Assembly (NCBI GenBank): GCA_964480525.1
Contig: CAYZOV010000022.1
Span: 1 to 25,647 of the forward strand
Source of the DNA: JAAZZIT01 sp964480525
GTDB taxonomy: Bacteria > Bacillota > Clostridia > Oscillospirales > Ruminococcaceae
Length of the DNA stretch: 25,647 nt
Direction of reading: 5' to 3'
Shown: positions 1 through 7,125 of the stretch, one piece after another
Layout of the letters: each line of letters starts with the position of its first letter
Numbering within the stretch: the stretch's first letter is position 1
The notes under the pieces: model-generated
The model's database searches: none
What the model saw: the letters and a program-made list of their open reading frames with translations, nothing else
What the model was told of the DNA's origin: nothing
Position numbers and translations under genes: made by a program

Positions 1-23
1 CTTTAAAACTTCGTCAGAAAACT

Positions 24-945
24 AAAAGTTTCGGTCAAGCCTTTTCAAAGGCTTGCAGTGGGTTAAGTGGGGACAGCGTCCCCCTTATCGCCGTCCGCAG
101 ACGGCGAAATACTCTATACAACTAAGCGTTTTTCGGGGTAGTCAAAACTAGAGCCATCTAGTTTTGACGAGGGGTGCTTTTCAAGTAAAAAGCACCCCTA
201 CCGACAAGGTTTAACAAACTCCCCTCGTAAAATAGTCCGGTGGACTATTTTGCGATAGACAAAGTTAGCAAAAGTTTTTTGAAAGTTTGAAAACATAAAA
301 TATTACGTTATTTCAACAAATTTGTAACCCTAAAAAGTTCTACCTAAGCGGTTTCCTATCTTCCCCACCTGTCAAAGTACACGCTCTAAACCGCAAACTG
401 TTTTGGCAACAAGATGATTGGTAAAGGCACGCTCGCAGTTGTTGCTTTTTAAAAATCGGGGCATTGGGTTGGGGTTTGCGGGAGGAGGGTTCCCCCTTTG
501 AGAAAAAAGTGTTTGCTAACGCAAAACCAATCTAGGAACGAAGTTCCTACGGACGAACTTTGATTACTTTATAAAAGTAACTGGGGGTTATCAAAAACTT
601 TTAGTCTAAACAAAGTCACTTAGGGGGCAACGCCCCTACGGGCAAACTTTGGCTTTTAACACGAAATTTGCCAAACTTTTAAGTCCTTGTACATTTTCCC
701 ACCCGACTTTGTACGTCGCAAAATAGTCCACCGGACTATTTTGCGAGGGGAGTTTGCAAAACCTTGCAAGTAGGGGGACTTTTTACTTGAAAAGTCCCCC
801 TCGTCAAAACTAGATGGCTCTAGTTTTGACTACCCCGAAAAACGCTTAATGGAATAGGGGCGTTTCGCCGTCTGCGGACGGCGACCAAAGGGCTTCGCCC
901 TTTGGAAACCTACAAGCCTTTGAAAAGGCTTGACCGAAACTTTTA
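24..945. repeat. Large mosaic inverted repeat made of nested palindromes
   Basis: The left arm (about 24-263) and right arm (about 711-945) are near-perfect reverse complements over several long blocks, separated by about 450 bases. Matching blocks are the CAAGCC/GGCTTG hairpin (36-55 and 913-932), a CGCCGTC/GACGGCG palindrome (89-106 and 866-883), a GTCAAAACTAG palindrome (141-168 and 803-830), a CCCC-flanked hairpin (171-198 and 773-800) and an AAAATAGTCC palindrome (229-251 and about 720-742). Between blocks the arms differ. The left has a GGGGAC/GTCCCC hairpin near 69-84 where the right has CCAAAGGGC/GCCCTTTGG (885-905). No coding sequence is convincing inside. It could be a decayed mobile element, a MITE-like mosaic or a structured RNA locus. 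I do not recognise a named family. Confidence 0.85.
264..710. other. Spacer between the inverted-repeat arms, with further small hairpins
   Basis: This stretch has no plausible gene. It contains several short perfect hairpins: GGAACGAAGTTCC at 535-547, TTACTTT/AAAGTAA at 564-580 and GGGGC/GCCCC at 624-636. They have the same character as the hairpins in the flanking arms, so the spacer is probably part of the same mosaic element. Nothing here shows a conserved protein. Confidence 0.55.
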
Positions 946-1065
946 TTCTCTGGCGGACTTTCGGGGATAGTGGGGATTCACGGCAATGTTATAGCTACAA
1001 CCGTCAAAGTGCGGTTATCACAAACTATGAAAGAGTTGGTGGCAGAAAGTACGGTGGGGACAGAG

Positions 1066-1094
1066 TTGGTTTTATTAACAAAGTTCATTATAAC
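1066..1094 (+). promoter_or_regulatory. Weak candidate promoter for darA-holB-ricT
   Basis: TTGGTT (1066-1071) and TATAAC (1089-1094) are separated by 17 bases, about 65 bases upstream of the darA start. The -35 box is poor. In relatives darA often follows tmk in an operon. No tmk is present here, and the repeat element lies directly upstream, so a local promoter is plausible. Confidence 0.35.
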
Positions 1095-1160
1095 GCAATA
1101 GTGTGGTTTTAAAATATTTATTAAACATTGATAAAAAAATTACAGAAAGGCGGGCTTTTT

Positions 1161-1484
1161 ATGAAGCTTATTTATGCTATTGTCAACAACGACGACAGCC
1201 ACGGCGTTTTGGACGCTATCACCGAATCGGGTTTTCAAGCAACAAAACTTGCTACGACAGGCGGTTTTTTGAGAGCGGGAAACACCACGTTCATGCTTGC
1301 CGTTGAGGACGGAAAAGTCGATGAATGCGTGGAAATCATCAAAAAACATTCAAGAAAAAGGACGCAAATTATGCCCACAACGCCACTAATCGCAGGCAGT
1401 TCGTACACCACATTTCCTGCGGAAATTTCCATAGGCGGTGCGACGATAATTGTTACGAACATAGACAGGTTTGAAAAAGTATAA
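1161..1484 (+). CDS. darA: Cyclic-di-AMP receptor, PII-like (DarA/PstA, YaaQ family)
   Basis: This is a 107-residue PII-like protein that binds the second messenger c-di-AMP as a trimer in the cytoplasm. The N-terminal MKLIYAIVNN strand, the ATKLATTGGFLRAGNTT segment and the C-terminal GGATIIVTNIDRFEKV strand are hallmark parts of the family, and the length is typical. The chosen ATG follows GAAAGGCGG at about 1145-1153. An upstream in-frame extension to 1128 lacks a binding site and is not conserved in character. The stop overlaps the next start (TAATG at 1482-1486), so translation is probably coupled to holB. In Bacillus the order is tmk-darA-yaaR-holB-ricT. Here yaaR is absent and tmk is not upstream. 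Confidence 0.93.
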   Translation: MKLIYAIVNNDDSHGVLDAITESGFQATKLATTGGFLRAGNTTFMLAVEDGKVDECVEIIKKHSRKRTQIMPTTPLIAGSSYTTFPAEISIGGATIIVTNIDRFEKV

Positions 1485-2479
1485 TGGGAAATTTTAAGCT
1501 TTACGGAAACGAAAAATTTAAAAAATCTGTGTCCTTAATGTTAAGTAGCGACAAAATCCCCCACTCCATAGTGATAACAGGCGACAAAGGAGCGGGCAAA
1601 AAGCGCATGGCAAAGTATCTGGGCATGAGTGTTTTGTGCGTAAATCCCGTGGGCGGAGCGCCGTGCATGGCGTGTCAGAGCTGTTTAATGTCGGCACACG
1701 GCGGACACCCTGACTTTATTCAGGTGAAATCCAGCGGAAAAAACGGGATTTACCGTTTGGACGACGATTTGCGACCTTTGGTGAGCCAAGCGTACATCAA
1801 ACCCAGTCAGAGCAAATACAAGGTGATTTTGATTAGCGACATGGACAAAACTCAGTCGTCAAACCAGAATGTTCTTCTCAAACTGGTGGAAGAACCGCCG
1901 TTACATTGCATAATTATCATGACGGCGTGTGCCAGAGAGTATTTTTTACCGACGATTTTGTCAAGAGTGGCGCATTTCAAGGCTTGTGAGCTTGAAAAGG
2001 GAGAACTTTTGCAAGCGGTCAGGGAAAACTGTGAAAATTTCGACATGGAAAAATTTGAACAAGGTTATGAAGCTCTGGGTGGAAACTGTGGCAGGATTCT
2101 GGAATATATTGACAAAAGCGATTTGTCGTTGGCGGTAAAAATCACCCAAAGTGTGTGCATGAGCGTTTGTCAAAAGGACGAATACGCAATGTTAAAGGCG
2201 TTTAACAAGGCGGACGGCGACAAAAATGTATTTGTAAACGTTTTGGAATTTTTGTCAAAGGCAATGAGGGATTGTGTTGTGGTGCGAAACGGCGGTGCAG
2301 ACTTGAGCATGATAAGTGTTTGCAAGGAACAGACGGAAGAACTTGCGTTAAAGTTGGGCGTAAAAAAGGCAATGGACATTTACGAACTTTGCGAAGAATA
2401 TATTGGCAGAATCAACGGCAATGCAAATGTCAGCTTGTCCATTGCGTCGATTTGTGCGCAAATTATGGATATATTATAA
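1484..2479 (+). CDS. holB: DNA polymerase III, delta' subunit (clamp loader)
   Basis: This 331-residue AAA+ protein is the stator of the sliding-clamp loader in the replisome. A P-loop remnant, GDKGAGKK (residues 33-40), has Lys where ATP-hydrolysing relatives have Ser or Thr, as is usual for delta', which does not hydrolyse ATP. A zinc module follows, with Cys52, Cys61, Cys64 and Cys67 (CX8CX2CX2C). The KLVEEPP segment and the PTILSRV motif are typical clamp-loader elements. The start overlaps the darA stop by one base. The gene is followed 15 bases later by ricT, matching the conserved Firmicutes order. Divergence from dnaX-type subunits and the gene neighbours support delta' over gamma/tau. 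Confidence 0.92.
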   Translation: MGNFKLYGNEKFKKSVSLMLSSDKIPHSIVITGDKGAGKKRMAKYLGMSVLCVNPVGGAPCMACQSCLMSAHGGHPDFIQVKSSGKNGIYRLDDDLRPLVSQAYIKPSQSKYKVILISDMDKTQSSNQNVLLKLVEEPPLHCIIIMTACAREYFLPTILSRVAHFKACELEKGELLQAVRENCENFDMEKFEQGYEALGGNCGRILEYIDKSDLSLAVKITQSVCMSVCQKDEYAMLKAFNKADGDKNVFVNVLEFLSKAMRDCVVVRNGGADLSMISVCKEQTEELALKLGVKKAMDIYELCEEYIGRINGNANVSLSIASICAQIMDIL

Positions 2480-2494
2480 GAAAGGTGGAAAATT

Positions 2495-3358
2495 ATGACT
2501 GAAATTATCGGAGTTAGATTTAAAAGCGTGGGAAAAGTTTATTATTTTAACCCTGAAAAACTTAACATAAAAGAGGGAGATTATGTAATCGTGGAAACCG
2601 CAAGGGGCGTTGAGTGCGGTGAAGTGTGCGTTTCAAGGCGTGAAATTGACGAAAACGAACTTTCGTCGCCTTTGAAGTCGGTTATAAGAATCGCCACGGA
2701 AAAGGATTTTCGGACGATTGAACAGAACAAAGTCAAGGAGCAGGAAGCCTTTAAGATTTGCGAAGAAAAAATTGCGGAACACGGACTTAAAATGAACCTT
2801 GTAGACGTGGAATGTACCTTTGACAACAACAAGTTGTTGTTTTATTTTACGGCGGAAAGCAGGGTTGACTTTAGAGAACTTGTAAAAGATTTGGCGGCGG
2901 TTTTCAGAACCAGAATTGAACTTAGGCAGATAGGCGTTCGTGACGAAGCGAAAATGCTAGGCGGTTTGGGAATATGCGGTCAGCCGTTTTGCTGTGCAAG
3001 ATTTATGGGCGAATTTCAGCCGGTGTCCATAAAAATGGCGAAAGAGCAAGGTTTATCCCTTAATCCGACGAAAATTTCGGGAACTTGCGGTCGTCTTATG
3101 TGCTGTTTGAAATACGAACAGGACAGTTACGAAGAACTTTTGAGAACCACTCCGAAAGTGGGCGCAATTGTGAAAACTCCGGACGGCAAAGGAATTGTTG
3201 AGGACGTAAACCTTTTGACGGGAAAACTAAGGGTAAAGATTGACGCAACCGAAGCTGTAAACACATTTGACAAAAACGACATTACGGTTATAAAAGACGC
3301 TGTGATTCGTGTTGACAAAGACGAATTCAGAGCGTTAAAGGGTCTTGAGGGCAAATAA
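2495..3358 (+). CDS. ricT: RicT/YaaT, PSP1-domain Fe-S protein of the Ric (Y-complex)
   Basis: This 287-residue protein carries a PSP1 domain. In Bacillus, RicT joins RicA and RicF in a complex that carries Fe-S clusters and steers RNase Y processing and developmental decisions such as sporulation and biofilm formation. The cysteine signature is intact: GICGQPFCC (Cys161, Cys166, Cys167) and TCGRLMCC (Cys198, Cys203, Cys204). The start is preceded by AAGAAAGGTGG with good spacing. The gene lies 15 bases after holB, so it belongs to the same operon. No ricA or ricF is in the window. A terminator hairpin follows. Confidence 0.92.
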   Translation: MTEIIGVRFKSVGKVYYFNPEKLNIKEGDYVIVETARGVECGEVCVSRREIDENELSSPLKSVIRIATEKDFRTIEQNKVKEQEAFKICEEKIAEHGLKMNLVDVECTFDNNKLLFYFTAESRVDFRELVKDLAAVFRTRIELRQIGVRDEAKMLGGLGICGQPFCCARFMGEFQPVSIKMAKEQGLSLNPTKISGTCGRLMCCLKYEQDSYEELLRTTPKVGAIVKTPDGKGIVEDVNLLTGKLRVKIDATEAVNTFDKNDITVIKDAVIRVDKDEFRALKGLEGK

Positions 3359-3393
3359 TTTTTGAAAAAGCTTATTTTCAGGTGACAAAAAAG

Positions 3394-3420
3394 CAACACT
3401 TTTTGGGTGTTGTTTTTTAT
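3394..3420 (+). terminator. Rho-independent terminator of the darA-holB-ricT operon
   Basis: The stem CAACAC (3394-3399) pairs with GTGTTG (3407-3412) around a T/G loop and is followed by a run of six T, starting 36 bases after the ricT stop. Confidence 0.8.
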
Positions 3421-3434
3421 TGTTGCGGAGAAAA

Positions 3435-3475
3435 ATGCACCTCAAAAGTGGTTTTCGGGGTGCATAGGTTTTTTA
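3435..3475. terminator. Bidirectional terminator between ricT and the CLC gene
   Basis: ATGCACC (3435-3441) pairs with GGTGCAT (3459-3465). A T-rich run follows on the plus strand, and the A-run at 3431-3435 gives a U-tract on the minus strand. It lies 12 bases beyond the stop of the minus-strand CLC gene, so it probably ends that transcript as well. Confidence 0.7.
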
Positions 3476-3476
3476 G

Positions 3477-4736
3477 TTATTTAGCGTGGATATTTATATA
3501 TTCGTTTTTAAGTTTTGAATAGACGATTTTTTGGCTGGCGTAAAGTCCGTAATATCCCGACAAAACGTAGGAAACACCGCAAGCGAGGGCGAAAAAAAGT
3601 ACACTTTGGGGTGTTTGAAAAAGTTCGACGCTTAGAATTATGGAAGCCACGGGGCAGTTTACCACGCCACAAAACATAGCCACCAGTCCGATTGCCGCTC
3701 CGAAAGCGGGGTCAAGACCCAAAAGACCGCCCACAACACAACCGAAAGTAGAACCGATAAAAAACGTCGGGACAATTTCTCCGCCTTTGTATCCGCTTGA
3801 AATTGTAATGCAAGTGAGTATGAGTTTTAAGGCGAAAGCAAAGGGTTTTGCCTGTCCGCAAAGGGCGTTTTCCACAATGTCCATGCCTGCGCCGTTGTAA
3901 TCCTGTGTGCCGATTAGGAACGTTATTGCGACGATTAAACCGCCACCGAAAAGGATTCGCAAATAGCTGTTTTTTATAAATTTTTTAAGATATTTTGCGG
4001 AATATTCAAGTCCTAAGCAAAAAACAATACTCAAAATCGCCACGGCAATTGCAAGAACAGTAACCTTTAAAAGAGGAACAAAGGAAAATTTCGGCAAACC
4101 TACAAGTTCAAAACGTTCGGGAGAAATGCAGAATTTTAGGGTGATAGCATACGCCGAAAGTGCCGAAACAACGCTTGGAACAAGCGAGGAATAATAGAAA
4201 ACGCCTACGCTGGTGACTTCGATTGAAAACATAACGGCGGTTATGGGCGTACCGAAAAGCGCAGAGAAAAGTCCTGCCATTCCGCACACAACAAGGGTGC
4301 CTTTGTCTTTGCCGTCAAGGCGAAAAAGTCTGCCCACCTGAAAACCGATTGAACCGCCCAGTTGGAGCGCAGCCCCCTCACGTCCTGCCGAACCGCCGAA
4401 AAGATGAGTGAGAGTTGCGGAAACAAAAATCAGCGGTGCAAGCATAAACGGGACTTTTTCCTGTGACGAAACAGAGTTCAAAATGGTGTTTGTGCCTGCG
4501 TTTTCGTCAACTTTGAAAATGCGGTAAAGTCCAACAATCAAAAGTCCTGCCAAAGGCAAAAACCAGATTATGTAATCGTGCGCCTTGCGAAAACCCGTGA
4601 CGTATGAAATGGATTTGTTAAAAAGCGTTCCCACAAGACCCGTGAGAAGCCCAATTATGCCTGCAATAACAAGCCAACGCACAAACGTGAAAAAATAAAC
4701 CACCGTCGAAGTCAGTCGTTCTTTAAATGTATGAAT
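3477..4736 (-). CDS. CLC-family anion channel/transporter
   Basis: This is a polytopic membrane protein of about 410-420 residues. It has the CLC gating motif GSAGREGA, whose Glu is the proton or gate glutamate, followed by LFSALFGTPITAVMFSIE and a GGEIVPTFFIGSTFG motif. The usual GSGIP selectivity motif is replaced by NAGTNTIL, as in divergent CLC branches that include the fluoride/proton antiporters (CLC-F). The substrate could therefore be chloride or fluoride. I see no fluoride riboswitch upstream. The only canonical-type start is GTG at 4703, which has no binding site. A strong AGGGGGAG at 4743-4750 sits correctly before in-frame ATT codons at 4739 and 4736, so a rare AUU start is likely. 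The first ten residues are therefore uncertain. Confidence 0.85.
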   Translation of the reverse strand: MHTFKERLTSTVVYFFTFVRWLVIAGIIGLLTGLVGTLFNKSISYVTGFRKAHDYIIWFLPLAGLLIVGLYRIFKVDENAGTNTILNSVSSQEKVPFMLAPLIFVSATLTHLFGGSAGREGAALQLGGSIGFQVGRLFRLDGKDKGTLVVCGMAGLFSALFGTPITAVMFSIEVTSVGVFYYSSLVPSVVSALSAYAITLKFCISPERFELVGLPKFSFVPLLKVTVLAIAVAILSIVFCLGLEYSAKYLKKFIKNSYLRILFGGGLIVAITFLIGTQDYNGAGMDIVENALCGQAKPFAFALKLILTCITISSGYKGGEIVPTFFIGSTFGCVVGGLLGLDPAFGAAIGLVAMFCGVVNCPVASIILSVELFQTPQSVLFFALACGVSYVLSGYYGLYASQKIVYSKLKNEYINIHAK

Positions 4737-4774
4737 AATATTCTCCCCCTTGAATACAAAATTCTTCTAAGAAC

Positions 4775-4803
4775 AGTTTATCACGGTTATGTTAAATTTT
4801 CAA
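4775..4803 (-). promoter_or_regulatory. Sigma-A type promoter for the CLC gene
   Basis: On the minus strand TTGAAA (4798-4803) and TAAACT (4775-4780) are separated by exactly 17 bases, just upstream of the AGGGGGAG binding site. Confidence 0.6.
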
Positions 4804-4913
4804 TAGAAATTATGTTAATGATTGAGGGAAAATGTGGGTTAATGAATTGGTTTAAGCTTGTGACGATTTAAATATTTTTTCGGGAATTAGTTGAAAAAAT
4901 ATTGGTAAAATTG

Positions 4914-4942
4914 TTGCAATTGTCAATTAAAAGGTGTATAAT
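4914..4942 (+). promoter_or_regulatory. Promoter of the diguanylate cyclase gene
   Basis: TTGCAA (4914-4919), a 17-base spacer and a perfect TATAAT (4937-4942) lie about 40 bases upstream of the start codon. Confidence 0.8.
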
Positions 4943-4982
4943 ATATTAAGTTGAATTTTGAGTGCCGAAAGAGGTGGTTAGC

Positions 4983-6965
4983 ATGAAGGTTAAATACAAG
5001 ATTTTGACGGTGGCGGTTATTGTTTTACTTATACCTTTTTTGGTTATAACTTTTTTTGTAACGGACAAATTTGAAGATTATCACATATTTAATAAAAATC
5101 TTCATGCGCAAAAAATCCTTAGCATTGCCCAAAAAGAGGTGGGCGACGTTTTTGAGGACGTAATCGACGTTTCACGGGATTTTTCAAGTTGCGAAAGCGT
5201 AAAGCAATATTTGGGCGGCGAAAAACAGAACGAAACCCAGGCAAAAAGCATTGTTGACGGATTGATTCATTCGGGGCATAATCTTTTGCAGGTGGCTGTT
5301 TACGACGCAGAAGGGAATTTGTCGCCGATTTCTTCAAGTTATGAGGACTATATTTATCCGAGTTTGACTGCGCAGGACATTGACAACGAAATTGTGGAAA
5401 ATTTCGGATTTTCACAGATTAACAAATTTGTTTTGTCAAACAAAACGAAGAATAATTTTACATATTCCTTTAAAATTTTCAACGGAGATATTCTGGTGGG
5501 GTATGCTATGTTTTATTATAACCTTGAAATGTTTGAGGATATAATTTACAACATTAACGAATCCACGGAATACACGGTGGCTATTGTGGATAACGGCGGA
5601 AACGTCATAAAAGCGCCGTTTAGCGGCGTGAACAAGTTTACGGCATACGCCGAATTTGACGGGATTCAGGACAAGTTTGAAAAAGCCATAAAAAATAATC
5701 AAGTCAGCCCCGACGAGTATGTTTATGACAACAAAAAGCAGGTTGTTTTGGGCGGTGCGGTAGAAGAAACCGCAAATGACAAAGGTTTTACTTGGGCGGT
5801 TATTGCCACGATTCCGAAAGAAACATACCTTGAAAGCGTAAACAAGCTTAACAGTCAGACGGTTATGTTTGTGCTGATTTTTACAGGCGTTGTAATTTTT
5901 GTGGCGGGTATGATAATTTTAAAATATTTAAAACCTCTTGACAGCATTTACACAATTTTTGAAAAAAGAGCGTCGGGGGACAAAACCGTCAGGTTTGAAT
6001 ACGAGGGCAAAGGCGACATTGTTAAGATTGGAAATTCCATAAATCTTTTGCTTGACATGATTAACGAACGTGACGAGTGCTATGACAATCTTGTAAACAT
6101 GACGGACAATATAATTTTTGAGTACAATATACCGAAGAATATTATTACGTTTAGTGATAATTTCAATTCAAAGTTCAGTTTCAGAGCTAATTCGTTGAAA
6201 TTTGAGGACAGCTTTTTCGCAAACGGCATTGTTTTGCGAAGCCAAAAGGCTGATTTTGAAAACTTTGTTGACAGATTTTTGTCGGGCGAAGCGTGTCAGG
6301 GCGAATTTAGTTTTAAAACGATTTATAACGACTATGCGTGGTATATTGTGCGTTGCGCCCCGATTAAGGACAGCGACGACAACATAATTAAAATTGTGGG
6401 TGCTATGATTGACATTAACCGTGCTAAACTTCGTGAAGAAAGCTTGCTCAAAAAAGCAAGTTACGATTCGTTGACGCAGATTTTCAACAGACACACCTTT
6501 GAAGTCAGTCTGATGAACGAATACGATTTGTCCCAGATGAGAAAATCCAGAGTGGCGGTTTTGTTTATCGACATTGACGATTTTAAACATTACAACAACA
6601 ATTATTCCCACGCTTTGGGGGACGAAGCCCTTGCTTTTGTGGGCAAAACCCTTAAAGAAGTGGTTGGAAACAACGGATTTGCGGGACGTTACGGCGGTGA
6701 CGAATTTGTAATCTGTTACAGCGAAACGTCGTCGATTATGCCGGCGGGCGACCTTGCAAAAGAGATTATCGAACGTCTTGGAAACGGTTTTGACGGTCAG
6801 AGCGTAAACGAACATTTTGAGGTTAAGTGCAGTATAGGTATTGCATATTTTACCGACCAGTCTATTGACGCAGATTCGGTTATCAAAGACGCTGATACGG
6901 CTATGTATACGGTTAAGAAAAACGGAAAATCCGATTATTCTTATTATTCAAAACCTAGACGCTAG
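4983..6965 (+). CDS. Membrane diguanylate cyclase (sensor, HAMP, PAS, GGDEF)
   Basis: This 660-residue protein probably makes cyclic di-GMP from GTP in response to an external signal. In order it has a membrane segment (about 8-28), a large extracellular Cache-like sensor region, a second membrane segment (VMFVLIFTGVVIFVAGMIIL), a HAMP region (from KPLDSIYTIFEKR), a PAS-like region and a C-terminal GGDEF domain. The active-site GGDEF is intact at residues 571-575, and FIDIDDFKHYNN supplies the metal site. The RxxD inhibitory site normally found five residues before GGDEF is absent (NGFAGRYGGDEF), so product feedback may be weak. The ATG at 4983 is chosen because GAGGTGG precedes it. An upstream GTG at 4962 has no such site. 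It is a single-gene unit with its own promoter and terminator. Confidence 0.9.
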   Translation: MKVKYKILTVAVIVLLIPFLVITFFVTDKFEDYHIFNKNLHAQKILSIAQKEVGDVFEDVIDVSRDFSSCESVKQYLGGEKQNETQAKSIVDGLIHSGHNLLQVAVYDAEGNLSPISSSYEDYIYPSLTAQDIDNEIVENFGFSQINKFVLSNKTKNNFTYSFKIFNGDILVGYAMFYYNLEMFEDIIYNINESTEYTVAIVDNGGNVIKAPFSGVNKFTAYAEFDGIQDKFEKAIKNNQVSPDEYVYDNKKQVVLGGAVEETANDKGFTWAVIATIPKETYLESVNKLNSQTVMFVLIFTGVVIFVAGMIILKYLKPLDSIYTIFEKRASGDKTVRFEYEGKGDIVKIGNSINLLLDMINERDECYDNLVNMTDNIIFEYNIPKNIITFSDNFNSKFSFRANSLKFEDSFFANGIVLRSQKADFENFVDRFLSGEACQGEFSFKTIYNDYAWYIVRCAPIKDSDDNIIKIVGAMIDINRAKLREESLLKKASYDSLTQIFNRHTFEVSLMNEYDLSQMRKSRVAVLFIDIDDFKHYNNNYSHALGDEALAFVGKTLKEVVGNNGFAGRYGGDEFVICYSETSSIMPAGDLAKEIIERLGNGFDGQSVNEHFEVKCSIGIAYFTDQSIDADSVIKDADTAMYTVKKNGKSDYSYYSKPRR

Positions 6966-6971
6966 TTATTT

Positions 6972-7006
6972 AAAAGTGCTTTTCGGACAGCCGAAAGGCA
7001 CTTTTT
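6972..7006 (+). terminator. Terminator of the diguanylate cyclase gene
   Basis: AAAAGTGC and CCGAAA/TTTCGG elements fold into a long stem (6972-6986 with 6991-7005) around an ACAG loop, ending in a T-run. Confidence 0.85.
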
Positions 7007-7047
7007 CGGTGATAATATGACGAATTTTTTAACATTCGGTAATGCTC

Positions 7048-7076
7048 TTGCATTTATTTAAAAATAGGTATATAAT
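7048..7076 (+). promoter_or_regulatory. Promoter of the iscS-iscU-mnmA genes
   Basis: TTGCAT (7048-7053), 17 bases and TATAAT (7071-7076) lie 50 bases before iscS. No IscR gene or clear operator is visible in the window. Confidence 0.75.
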
Positions 7077-7125
7077 ACTAAAAGGGTATATTTTTAAGTC
7101 GCATATTTAGAAAGGATTGATATAG

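Noticed and set aside
171..830. A CRISPR array suggested by the many short repeats
   Set aside because: The repeats are palindromic modules in inverted order with unequal spacing, not regular direct repeats with unique spacers.
930..1112. A 60-residue open frame at the right end of the inverted repeat
   Set aside because: It starts inside the repeat hairpin, has no ribosome binding site and has no protein-like pattern.
4704..4960. A fluoride riboswitch upstream of the CLC gene
   Set aside because: The minus-strand leader is short and lacks the conserved motifs I associate with that riboswitch.
6168..6815. A 215-residue minus-strand frame inside the diguanylate cyclase gene
   Set aside because: It lies wholly within a strong GGDEF gene and has no promoter, binding site or recognisable motif.
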